Origin: a virus
DNA: 64,000 nt
Reading direction: 5' to 3' (one strand)
Virus record (IMG/VR): IMGVR_UViG_3300020166_000020
Span: 1-64,000 of that record
Both the position numbers and the translations under genes were made by a program. Below, in pieces: positions 1-7,792 of this stretch (its first letter is position 1; each line of letters begins with the position of its first letter). The notes under the pieces were generated by a model. That model searched no databases, was not told the DNA's origin, and worked only from the letters and a program-made list of their open reading frames with translations.

Positions 1-721
1 CTTCGTCTGCGTCGCGCTGAGCTTGTAAGCTAGAAACGTCGCTTTCGAGTTCACCTTTGTTGGTGGAGATACTATTAACGTTAGTAGAGATATCACCAGC
101 AAGACTGGAAACGTCACTATCTGTAGTACCTTCGTCTGCGTCGCGCTGAGCTTGTAAGCTAGAAACGTCGCTTTCGAGTTCACCTTTGTTGGTGGAGATA
201 CTATTAACGTTAGTAGAGATATCACCAGCAAGACTGGAAACGTCACTATCTGTAGTGCCTTCGTCTGCGTCGCGCTGAGCTTGTAAGCTAGAAACGTCGC
301 TTTCGAGATCACCTGTGTTTCCTGAAGCTAATTCTTGTAAGCTAGAAACGTCGCTTTCGAGTTCACCTTTGTTAGTGGAGATGTCACCAGCAAGACTGGA
401 AACGTCACTATCTGTAGTACCTTCGTCTGCGTCGCGCTGAGCTTGTAAGCTAGAAACGTCGCTTTCGAGTTCACCTTTGTTGGTGGAGATACTATTAACG
501 TTAGTAGAGATATCGCCAGCAAGACTGGAAACGTCACTATCTGTAGTGCCTTCGTCTGCGTTACGCTGAGCTTGTAAGCTAGAAACGTCGCTTTCGAGTT
601 CACCTTTGTTGGTGGAGATACTATTAGCGTTAGTAGAGATATCGCCAGCAAGACTGGAAACGTCACTATCTGTAGTGCCTTCGTCTGCGTTACGCTGAGC
701 TTGAAGGGATGAGATATCGCT
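1..721 (-). repeat. Tandem 129-bp coding repeat (43 codons)
   Basis: Copies of the same unit begin at plus-strand positions 1, 130, 259, 421, 550 and 679. Spacing is exactly 129 bp except between 259 and 421, where it is 162 bp. The long interval carries an extra ELASGNTGDLESDVSS-type insert and lacks the STNVNSI segment. All spacings are multiples of three, so the frame is kept. Copies are nearly identical at DNA level (for example alternating gcg/gta in the QRDA or QRNA codons), which points to recent duplication and to likely copy-number variation. Confidence 0.93.
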
Positions 722-850
722 TTCAATTGTAGCTTTACTCATTAGTGTGGATCCGCCTGCGCTCTGAATTTCGAACGCGCCAGCTCCACTCGAGGCCAAT
801 CGGATATTGTCCGATAGGCTTAATGTTTCGGTACGGAATACCTTTGCCAT
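1..850 (-). CDS. Repeat-rich tail/fibre-like structural protein, C-terminal part outside window
   Basis: The minus-strand reading frame is open from an ATG at 850 to the window edge, so the protein is cut after about 283 residues. It begins MAKVFRTETLSLSDNI, a short N-terminal segment like those of other phage structural proteins in this genome. From about residue 42 it consists of near-identical 43-residue repeats with recurring ESDVSSL, TDSDVSSL and STNKGELE blocks. The regular spacing of hydrophobic V/L/I residues suggests an alpha-helical coiled-coil stalk. It lies downstream of the glycosyltransferase genes, in the same direction as the tail genes. A fibre shaft or tail needle is likely but unproven; no enzymatic motif is visible. 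Confidence 0.7.
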   Translation of the reverse strand, partial: MAKVFRTETLSLSDNIRLASSGAGAFEIQSAGGSTLMSKATIESDISSLQAQRNADEGTTDSDVSSLAGDISTNANSISTNKGELESDVSSLQAQRNADEGTTDSDVSSLAGDISTNVNSISTNKGELESDVSSLQAQRDADEGTTDSDVSSLAGDISTNKGELESDVSSLQELASGNTGDLESDVSSLQAQRDADEGTTDSDVSSLAGDISTNVNSISTNKGELESDVSSLQAQRDADEGTTDSDVSSLAGDISTNVNSISTNKGELESDVSSLQAQRDADE

Positions 851-867
851 TACTATTAATTACGTTT

Positions 868-890
868 AAAAAAAGTTTTTGGGAACTTTT
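868..890 (-). terminator. Possible weak intrinsic terminator
   Basis: On the minus strand the sequence AAAAGTT, a short C-A loop, AACTTTT and further T residues can form a small AT-rich hairpin followed by a T run. It lies in the 83-bp gap after the glycosyltransferase gene ending at 934 and before the repeat protein starting at 850. The stem is only about 7 bp with one G-C pair, so termination would be weak. Confidence 0.3.
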
Positions 891-933
891 ATTTTTTCTG
901 CAACCCTGACAAACAAAGGGCTTTAAGGTTTTT

Positions 934-1710
934 TTAGCTGCACCAATAGCTCATGAATATTTTTTTTAATTCATGCGGGTAGGCCATAAAATGTAATATA
1001 AATGTATCTTCGTTCACTAATCTTGGATCCGTGTTGAATTCATTCATTTCAAATATTTTTCTATTAAATCCGAAACCATCAGATTTTCGTAGAATTTCGC
1101 ATAATATTTCTTGATCTCCTCCACTCGCATATAATGAAGACTTATCTCCGTTAAAATCTCTCCATTTTGTGATTAAGTTTTTTGTGTATTGATGAGATTT
1201 AAAAAATAATACTCCGCTATTTAACATGCAATGATTGCCAATGTCTTTTGTGGCAAGTATGAATTTTTTAGGAGCTTTTTCTATAATCGACTCGAGTTTT
1301 TTTTCTGGATTGAAAATTAAAGTATCTGAATCCATCCATACAATATAATCGTGATCATCGATATGATTAAGTAGCGCTTGAGATTTTGACCAGTTTGGAC
1401 TTCCGTTTCTATCTAAACTTTCTCTGTAGACGTAAAAGCTATAACCCTGCTTTTGGCAGTAATCCTTAATGCTTTTTTCTGAATAAATAGCGAATTCAGA
1501 AATTTCTTTAGTATACAAGCTGATAATAGCAATCTTCTTGAATGGATTAAAGCAATTGAATCTATCTTCAGGTTCTTGAGTTGCGGGTATTTGAGAGCTT
1601 GTGTATTTAACCCAATCAAAAAGCTTTCTGTGTTTTCCGAATCTATCATTGTTGAAAAAACTAAGCCATTGTTTTTTTAGGTCTATGAATTCTTGTTGTT
1701 TTTTATTCAT
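934..1710 (-). CDS. GT34-like glycosyltransferase (GT-A fold)
   Basis: This 258-residue protein looks like a retaining galactosyl/mannosyl-transferase of the GT34 (GMA12/MNN10) type. The core begins near residue 58 (KKIAIISLY). A DxD metal/nucleotide-sugar motif is visible as W-M-D127-S-D129 followed by TLI. Downstream are NSGVLFFK, a GGDQ segment and a C-terminal FILHFMAYP, all in the order usual for this family. The start codon follows directly after the stop codon of the upstream gene, so translation is probably coupled. It is the last gene of the minus-strand sugar operon. A paralogue lies at 5892-6686. Acceptor and donor sugars cannot be read from sequence. Confidence 0.78.
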   Translation of the reverse strand: MNKKQQEFIDLKKQWLSFFNNDRFGKHRKLFDWVKYTSSQIPATQEPEDRFNCFNPFKKIAIISLYTKEISEFAIYSEKSIKDYCQKQGYSFYVYRESLDRNGSPNWSKSQALLNHIDDHDYIVWMDSDTLIFNPEKKLESIIEKAPKKFILATKDIGNHCMLNSGVLFFKSHQYTKNLITKWRDFNGDKSSLYASGGDQEILCEILRKSDGFGFNRKIFEMNEFNTDPRLVNEDTFILHFMAYPHELKKIFMSYWCS

Positions 1711-3312
1711 TTAATATAATTTAAAATCTTCACTGTTTAAAATTTTTGCTCCTGCGTTTTTAATCTTGCTTGTTAATAATAACTCGTTAATTATGCACTC
1801 AGTTTTTTTCTTGAATAGTTTAACATTTGATTCTATCTTAAATTTACTATGCCAGCCTTTTGTTAGCCAGTTTATTATGTGATTCTTTAAATCGCTTGAA
1901 ATCCTTGGCGAATTTAGAAATGAATTTAATTCGTTTTCATCCTGAATTAATGAGTCAATTTTTATTTCCGAAGAGTTATCTAAATTTATTTTTTGCAGTA
2001 TTTTATTTGGTATAATAATCGCGTTGCTACAAATCCAGTTGTTAAATTTTATGTTATCTAGTGAAAAGTTTTTTTTTGATAAATTTAATCCATCAATCTT
2101 TCCGAAAACTATATCGTGTTTTTTTAATACATTTAATAAATCTTGATTTAAATGTTTGTCTATAATTTTTGTATTATAATTTAAGAAAGAATCATTTGTT
2201 ATTAAAGTTAAATCATAATGCTTGCCTTTTGATTCGTTGAATCCTTTTTGCCAGCCCGAAAATTCCCAGTTTAAGTTGTTACCTGGAATTATTGATATTT
2301 TTTTTCCTTGAAGTTTATTTAAGTCTTCTCGTTTATTATCTATCACTATGCAATCAAAATCTATACCTTTATTGTATAAGGCGTCGGATAAAATTTTAAA
2401 AGAATGAGGATATTTGTTGGAATCGAATTGAGTATATAAAACTAAAAGATTTGCTTTATTTTTAGGGTTAATTTTAAATCTAGAGCAATATCTATCATGC
2501 ACTCCACATAATACGAAGATATCTGCACCCTCTTTTTCTAAGCTGCAACAATAAGCCTTGTCTTCTGGGGCATTTATTTCTTTTTTTTCTTTTATTATTA
2601 TTTCTTTATCTATTATTTCAAAGCTTATCTCGTTAAACTTGTATTCGTATGTATCTCTTCTTTCGTGGCAAAGCATCTTAAATTTATTAGAATTAATATT
2701 TACAGGATTGCATGAGTTTCTGAGTTCTATAGGTTGTGTTAAGTTGGAGTTATTAAACGAAATATTTTCTAGTTTATCTGCTGTTGTATAAACGAGTGGG
2801 AACATGGAGCTTATTGCGTAAAATAAGTTTTCGTGCTTAAAGCACATCCAGTTTTTACTTGGATTGATTTGGTTTATTGGGTCAAACTTTTTAATATTAG
2901 TTATTTCTAGTTTGGATAAGTTTACTGAACAGTAACCTGCTGAAAAATCAATAGACAATTTTTTGCATTCTTCGTTATGGCAGACAACTTGGTTTATTAT
3001 TGTGCACGTAGCTAAAGCAATGATATCGCCGTTTTCTATTGTTTCTGTACCATGTATAAATCTTATATCTTCAGGAAATTTACAATCTGGATTTACGTCT
3101 TTTTTTATATAGCTGTCGAATTTTTCCCCTTTTATATTGAATTTTAATTTAACATATTCTCCGGAATTTTCTTTTAGCCAATAGGTAGATTGACCATTAA
3201 AGGAGCCTCTGGGCGGAGGTGAGTTTTTGTAGTCTTCTCCTCGCGCGATAGTATATTTTTTGCCATTAAAATTTATTGAGCTTGGATTAAAAATGTGAGT
3301 TGTTTTATTCAT
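1711..3312 (-). CDS. Two-domain glycan-related protein (propeller-like N-terminus, glycosyltransferase-like C-terminus)
   Basis: I do not recognise a named family over the full 533 residues. The first ~280 residues (IFNPSSINFNGKKYTIARGED..., FRLEN/WMCFKHENLFYAISSM-type strands, CSLEKEGADIFVLCGVHD) resemble the repeated beta blades of glycosidase-like propeller proteins found fused to glycosyltransferases. From about residue 285 (ANLLVLYTQFD) a Rossmann-like region follows, with FDCIVIDN, GWQKGFNES and LTLITNDSFLNY. These resemble rhamnan-synthesis F-type glycosyltransferases, where the LxNDS-type segment replaces a DxD motif. It overlaps the upstream gene by 4 bp (ATGA type) and abuts the next gene, so it belongs to one polycistronic unit. 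Function is inferred mainly from context. Confidence 0.5.
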   Translation of the reverse strand: MNKTTHIFNPSSINFNGKKYTIARGEDYKNSPPPRGSFNGQSTYWLKENSGEYVKLKFNIKGEKFDSYIKKDVNPDCKFPEDIRFIHGTETIENGDIIALATCTIINQVVCHNEECKKLSIDFSAGYCSVNLSKLEITNIKKFDPINQINPSKNWMCFKHENLFYAISSMFPLVYTTADKLENISFNNSNLTQPIELRNSCNPVNINSNKFKMLCHERRDTYEYKFNEISFEIIDKEIIIKEKKEINAPEDKAYCCSLEKEGADIFVLCGVHDRYCSRFKINPKNKANLLVLYTQFDSNKYPHSFKILSDALYNKGIDFDCIVIDNKREDLNKLQGKKISIIPGNNLNWEFSGWQKGFNESKGKHYDLTLITNDSFLNYNTKIIDKHLNQDLLNVLKKHDIVFGKIDGLNLSKKNFSLDNIKFNNWICSNAIIIPNKILQKINLDNSSEIKIDSLIQDENELNSFLNSPRISSDLKNHIINWLTKGWHSKFKIESNVKLFKKKTECIINELLLTSKIKNAGAKILNSEDFKLY

Positions 3313-4814
3313 TTGAATTTCATTTTGTTTTTATCTATGGGGTTTTTTACCCCCCAATGCTCAACACCGCTTTCGTCGTACATAGCTTCCTTTCCGAGAC
3401 CGTTGGCTGTATTAAAGTTTTCTTTATTGTATTGAAAAATAAAAGTTTTTTCAGGAGGGGTTTCTACGAAAGTTTGAACATACTTTGATTGATTTATTTT
3501 TTGAATTATTTTATCAAGAACTTTTTGACTCGGGCGCCTTTCGAGTGAATGGCCGTATATAATTTTGGTTAAACCATGAAAGTAGGTAATTGGTGCCAAT
3601 GTTAGTATGTCCTGCCATCCTGACCTTCTTCTTCTGAGCATTAGGTCTAGCGCTGACTTATGTAGTGGATTATTTGGGGCGCTTATCATAATATCTTGCG
3701 AAAAATCTATAATTTTCCCATGATTAGAATGTAGTGGTAGAACGCATTTTGAATTTATATCTATAATTGAATTTAAGTTTTTATTTGCATGCCTGTCTAT
3801 ATCTGTATATAGGCCACCTTCGTTAATTATTTTTAATAAACGCCATGTGTCAACTTTTGATACAATTGGGGCATCTTTTATTAAATTATAATCTATAGTT
3901 GATAAATTTTCTCTTAAATATAGTTCGACTTCATTATCATCTGAAATTTCAAGTTTCCATTCTGGGTTTATTTTTACTAGATTCTGTATTCCATTTACTG
4001 CTAATTGATTTGAGCTTTCTAATACAGACTTATCTTTCCATGAAATATGGATTTTCTTAGGTATTGAAGATAAAAGCTCAAGGAGGTCGTCTAAATTTTC
4101 TTTCTGCGAACTTATTCTCATCACGGAAGAGTTTTTAAAGAAATTAGATTTTTGATCCGACAACTCTATGGGGTCTGAAAAAACTTCTTTACTGTATCTT
4201 TCATTATTCAATTCAAAATTGGTTGCAGCCTCTCTCCCTCCAAGCTTTAAATCCTGCAAGAAGAGGGGTTTTTTAAGCGCGTATACATTATAGTTTACTT
4301 GCATTTCAGCGGCAAATACATCCCAGATCTTTTCTTGATAAAAGCCGTCGATCATAGCTTTTTGATAGGCTGAAGCGCCAAGCGGAGAGCAAATCATGAT
4401 TGCGTGACCACTGAGCATGTTGAAAATTTGATATACGTTTTCATCAATTTGTTGGGCGGAAATATTATCAATAGCTTTACCATCATTCATGGCTAGTTGA
4501 GATAGGCCTAGATAAAATAAATCTGCATCATTAGGAATATCAATTTCCTTTGGCATTTCTCGATAAAAAGATACGTCATCCTCTAGTATTACGAATGGCT
4601 GAAATGGCCTTGAGTTATCTTGCTCTCTTAAGCCTGCTTCAATCATTCTTGCGTGACCTATGCTTCCGGATTTTTCTTTTGATATGCCTATTTCAAAAGG
4701 TATTATTTTTTTGCATTGATAATCTTTTAATATAGATTCTACGTGTTTAGAATTTTCACTATCTTCTGTTTTTGTGAGGTAGTAAAATTTAAGACTGTCT
4801 GTTTTTAATATCAT
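3309..4814 (-). CDS. Bifunctional glycosyltransferase: GT25-like plus GT32-like domains
   Basis: The 501-residue protein joins two different transferase types. Residues ~10-210 resemble GT25/LPS glycosyltransferases: YYLTKTEDSEN at the start, a G-S-I-G-H segment, FVILEDDVSF as the acidic nucleotide-sugar motif, and an LSGHAIMI region. Residues ~255-490 match the GT32 'sugar-binding region containing DXD': KKIHISWKDK, NPEWKLEISDD, DTWRLLKIINEGGLYTDIDRH (the D-I-D motif) and SAPNNPL. Such fusions usually add two sugars in succession to one acceptor; that is inference. Its start overlaps the end of the DUF2827 gene by 26 bp, and its end overlaps the next gene by 4 bp. Confidence 0.75.
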   Translation of the reverse strand: MILKTDSLKFYYLTKTEDSENSKHVESILKDYQCKKIIPFEIGISKEKSGSIGHARMIEAGLREQDNSRPFQPFVILEDDVSFYREMPKEIDIPNDADLFYLGLSQLAMNDGKAIDNISAQQIDENVYQIFNMLSGHAIMICSPLGASAYQKAMIDGFYQEKIWDVFAAEMQVNYNVYALKKPLFLQDLKLGGREAATNFELNNERYSKEVFSDPIELSDQKSNFFKNSSVMRISSQKENLDDLLELLSSIPKKIHISWKDKSVLESSNQLAVNGIQNLVKINPEWKLEISDDNEVELYLRENLSTIDYNLIKDAPIVSKVDTWRLLKIINEGGLYTDIDRHANKNLNSIIDINSKCVLPLHSNHGKIIDFSQDIMISAPNNPLHKSALDLMLRRRRSGWQDILTLAPITYFHGLTKIIYGHSLERRPSQKVLDKIIQKINQSKYVQTFVETPPEKTFIFQYNKENFNTANGLGKEAMYDESGVEHWGVKNPIDKNKMKFK

Positions 4815-5895
4815 TTATTATATTATTATATATATTAATGTTGTCTTGATTATGTGGGCTATACTGTTTCAAAAAGTTTTTGTTATCGTCCTTCGTTTGT
4901 TCTAGCGTTTCGCTGTGATTTAGTATAGCGTTCTTTAATTGGTTCGCCCCGAAGTCCACATCACAGTCCGGATAATAATAACCTACATCTTCTAAAGTTG
5001 AAGAGTTGTGTATCAAGGGCAGGTTTAGAAACAGAGCTTCAAGGTAGCTGTAGTTTAATTCGTTTTTAATTTGATGGCTAACTATGGTACTACCAAATTT
5101 ACTTAACGCATCAAGCGTTCCCCATCTTTTATTGAAGTAGCAAAAGTCTTTCTTTTTTACAACCTCTAGTCTATTCATAAGCTTTTCGAAGAACGGATTA
5201 AACTTGATTCTTTGACAGCAGAATACGTTTATGGATTTTAATATTTCCCGATCTTTGTTGTAAAGATTTTCCAATATGTTGATTGGTATTACGCAATTTT
5301 TAATAAAAGATATGTTTGGTTCAAAGATGCATATTTTGTTGATTTTTTCTTTTTTAAAGCTTGGATCTAATCCTTTTTTTTGAAGTTCTTTGATTTTATC
5401 TTCCATAAAAAAAGAGTCCCATATGAAAGGAATAACTATAACATCTTTAAAATTATAATAAGTTTTTATATAGCTTTTGGAAAACTCGTGTTGGGGAGAT
5501 ATCCAGATTTGATTTAGGTATTTCGGTTTTTCTAGTGGCAGTTTTGTGCTTTTGCTTGATAGCGAGTGGTGAATATCATCCATCAATTTATTGCCAAAAT
5601 GTATTAGTATCGTTTTGAAATTATTGTTCCTGGCTTTTAATTTGTCGTACATTTCTGGAAGTAAATCGAATCCGGCGACGATTACTAGGTCTAAATTTTC
5701 ATTATCGTCGGCAAGTAAATCTTCTAAAAGCATACCTTTGTGATTCTTCTTTAGTTTGTGAGTCGGGTTTTTATGGGTGATATAAAAGCATTCGTGGCCG
5801 CATCTATCTATCATTTCATAAAGAAATACGATGTTTTGTTGCATTCCGTTAGCCCAAAAAGCAATGGACATATCTAGGGTTATTCCTATTTTCAT
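4789..5895 (-). CDS. DUF2827-family glycosyltransferase-like protein
   Basis: The 368-residue sequence matches the DUF2827 family as I know it: start MKIGITLDMSIAFWANGMQQNIVFL, where the NG..QN..FL motif is characteristic, then a central DQ/WISPQHE segment and ICIFEPNISFIKN. Near the C-terminus are NYSYLEALFLNLPLIHNS and GYYYPDCD, which read like the donor-binding half of a GT-B transferase (E in YLEAL, then the G-Y-Y-Y-P segment). It is predicted to be a cytoplasmic glycosyltransferase. A paralogue with the same landmarks lies at 6683-7762, each paired with a GT34-like gene. It overlaps both neighbours, consistent with coupled translation. Confidence 0.75.
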   Translation of the reverse strand: MKIGITLDMSIAFWANGMQQNIVFLYEMIDRCGHECFYITHKNPTHKLKKNHKGMLLEDLLADDNENLDLVIVAGFDLLPEMYDKLKARNNNFKTILIHFGNKLMDDIHHSLSSKSTKLPLEKPKYLNQIWISPQHEFSKSYIKTYYNFKDVIVIPFIWDSFFMEDKIKELQKKGLDPSFKKEKINKICIFEPNISFIKNCVIPINILENLYNKDREILKSINVFCCQRIKFNPFFEKLMNRLEVVKKKDFCYFNKRWGTLDALSKFGSTIVSHQIKNELNYSYLEALFLNLPLIHNSSTLEDVGYYYPDCDVDFGANQLKNAILNHSETLEQTKDDNKNFLKQYSPHNQDNINIYNNIINDIKNRQS

Positions 5896-6686
5896 AATTT
5901 TATTTTTGTTTTTCGCAATGGTAAGAAGTCTATATTATTTGCGATCAGTAATATTGCCTGTTTATATATTTCAATAGGCCTATGGTTTATTTTGTCATCA
6001 CCTTCGTAGCTTCTTTGATATGCCCCCCAAACTTGACACGAAAACACTAGCCAATAATACTCTAGTTCTATGTCGCACGAGATTTCTTCATTCGCGAATC
6101 TAACAAAACCATCATAATCTAAAGGGTGGTGACCCATAAAGTGTATTAAAAAGTCTCCACGATTGTATAGAGTTGGGTATATATTAAAGTGATGTGGGTT
6201 TACGGGGTTGAGTTTGCTATGTTTTTTTAGAATATCTACTAGCCTACCTTGGTCTTCATTGTTACCTCCATGCCTCCAGGGTTTGTCTACACCTATGTAT
6301 CGAGATTCCCACCACTCATTTAACACTTGTAGTGAAAAATCATTTGTTTTAAAAAACAAAACCCCACTATTTAGTGCTTGTCCTCCTAAGTCTTTTGCAT
6401 GTAAAATATCTTGTTCTGAGTTTTTTAGATAATTATATAAATCGAAATTTCTATTAGCTATTGTAGTGTCCATATCTAGCCACCCTAAATATTCATATTC
6501 ATTAAAATGATGTAATAATTTTAGCGGTTTTTGGTAGCAAAGGTGGGTTGATTTATCAAGGGTTCCTGCGCTTCCCAGGTGGTCGTAGCCTTTTTTGTTG
6601 CAATAATCTATAACTGAATTTACGCAATTCTTGCGTTTTTCATAATATCTTGAATCGGATAGTTGACAAATTCCTATTTTTTTCAT
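5892..6686 (-). CDS. GT34-like glycosyltransferase (paralogue of 934-1710)
   Basis: This 264-residue protein has the GT34-type core: KKIGICQLSDSRYYEKRKNCVNSV, WLD71-M-D73-TTI as DxD motif, QALNSGVLFFK, a GGNNEDQGRL segment and FLIHFMGHHP near residue 193. The same landmarks occur in the protein encoded at 934-1710, which has a longer N-terminal extension. It overlaps both DUF2827-type neighbours by 4 bp, giving an alternating DUF2827, GT34, DUF2827 order. A C-terminal tail of ~60 residues rich in aromatics (EYYWLVFSCQVWGAY) is not explained by the transferase core. Donor sugar is unknown. Confidence 0.78.
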   Translation of the reverse strand: MKKIGICQLSDSRYYEKRKNCVNSVIDYCNKKGYDHLGSAGTLDKSTHLCYQKPLKLLHHFNEYEYLGWLDMDTTIANRNFDLYNYLKNSEQDILHAKDLGGQALNSGVLFFKTNDFSLQVLNEWWESRYIGVDKPWRHGGNNEDQGRLVDILKKHSKLNPVNPHHFNIYPTLYNRGDFLIHFMGHHPLDYDGFVRFANEEISCDIELEYYWLVFSCQVWGAYQRSYEGDDKINHRPIEIYKQAILLIANNIDFLPLRKTKIKL

Positions 6687-7762
6687 GATAATAATTTTTT
6701 ATATTTTTCTATAACAATTGGATTATTTGGTGAGTGTTTGTAGATTGTTTTTTGCGCTTGCTCTTTGTATTTATCTAGATTTTGATCGTGATAATTTAAG
6801 GCGAGGTTTAGAGCCTCTGCCCCCAACTTGGTGTCGTAATTAGGGTAGTAGTATCCAGATTCTTTAATCAGCTCAGAGTTGTGAACAAGGGGGAAATTGA
6901 AATGCAATGCTTCGAAATACGTATAATTTAAGGCGTTCAATAGTTGATTTGAGATTATGACATTAGACATATCTGCAAATATTTTAGAAACTTTTATTCT
7001 TCCTTTAAATTCTATTTTATTTTCTTTTGTTACATCTAGGTTCCACATTAGGGATTTGAAGTATTTTTTATCAGTAAATTTTGCCGCGCAATAAACTGTT
7101 ATTTTGTTAAAATCTTCCTTGCTGACCTTTGTATAAAATTCTTCAGCTATCATTATCGATGGCAGGCAGTGTTTTGTTATGTTTAAATTAGGTTCGAGTA
7201 TTCCAATATTTTTGTCTTCGCCTGGACGGTAGTAGCAGGTCTTGTTTATTTTGTTCCATATTTTTTCATGCATGTCTATATATTTCGAGCTCCAGATATA
7301 AGGCAGTTCAAATACTCTTTCTGTGTTGTAATATGTTTTGTAGTAGTTATATGAAAATTTGTAATGAGGGGATATCCATACTTCGTCGACCATTTCTGGA
7401 CTTATAGCTAAATGATCTTGCCAGCTACATCTTTCTATGTCTGCCAGAAGACCATTTCCGTAAACAATATGTATGTTTTTGAAATTTTTATTTTTTTCTT
7501 TTATTGATTTTATTGTATCATTATTTATTAGCCAGGAAGCGTTTAATATAAAAGATATATCTTCACAATATTCTAATAATTCATTTTCTTCTATAATTAA
7601 TATATCAGATGGTGGATCAATGCATTCTTCTATTTTATGATTTATGGCAATAATTGGAGTAAAGCCAATGCCTTTTAATAGTTCAGCAAGGAAAACTATA
7701 TTTTGTTGAAGTCCGTTGCTGAATAACCCGTTTTTATAATTAGCAGTAAGCAATATATTCAT
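6683..7762 (-). CDS. DUF2827-family glycosyltransferase-like protein (paralogue)
   Basis: The 359 residues begin MNILLTANYKNGLFSNGLQQNIVFLAELL, with the NG.QQNIVFL motif of DUF2827 proteins. Further shared landmarks with the 4789-5895 product are WISPHYKFSYNYYKTYYN, IGILEPNLNITKHCLP, NALNYTYFEALHFNFPLVHNS and GYYYPNYD. The pair therefore arose by duplication or shared transfer. It is the first gene of the minus-strand sugar operon. A late-type GTGTAATAA element lies 7-15 bp before its start codon, so this operon is probably expressed with structural genes. That timing suggests the glycan is attached late in infection, perhaps to virion parts; this is inference. Confidence 0.75.
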   Translation of the reverse strand: MNILLTANYKNGLFSNGLQQNIVFLAELLKGIGFTPIIAINHKIEECIDPPSDILIIEENELLEYCEDISFILNASWLINNDTIKSIKEKNKNFKNIHIVYGNGLLADIERCSWQDHLAISPEMVDEVWISPHYKFSYNYYKTYYNTERVFELPYIWSSKYIDMHEKIWNKINKTCYYRPGEDKNIGILEPNLNITKHCLPSIMIAEEFYTKVSKEDFNKITVYCAAKFTDKKYFKSLMWNLDVTKENKIEFKGRIKVSKIFADMSNVIISNQLLNALNYTYFEALHFNFPLVHNSELIKESGYYYPNYDTKLGAEALNLALNYHDQNLDKYKEQAQKTIYKHSPNNPIVIEKYKKLLS

Positions 7763-7768
7763 TGCATT

Positions 7769-7777
7769 TTATTACAC
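7769..7777 (-). promoter_or_regulatory. Late-type GTGTA element before the minus-strand sugar operon
   Basis: Read on the minus strand this is GTGTAATAA, followed by AATGCA and the ATG at 7762. It matches the element found before fibre and tail genes at 10392, 12085, 56495 and elsewhere. No TTGACA-like box is obvious at the right distance. If TAATAA acts as a -10 element, transcription would begin almost on the start codon. Confidence 0.45.
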
Positions 7778-7792
7778 AGCAATTTTCAATAT

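Noticed and set aside
1-721. Direct repeats as a CRISPR array
   Set aside because: Units are 129 bp, contiguous and without unique spacers, and keep a reading frame. They are a coding repeat.
328-726. Frame with internal 43-residue repeats on the minus strand, read as its own protein
   Set aside because: It is a shadow of the repeat gene in another frame. The frame from the ATG at 850 keeps a sensible, charged and serine-rich repeat and has a proper N-terminus.
868-933. A strong terminator or small RNA in the gap before the repeat gene
   Set aside because: Only a weak AT-rich hairpin is present; it is listed at low confidence instead.
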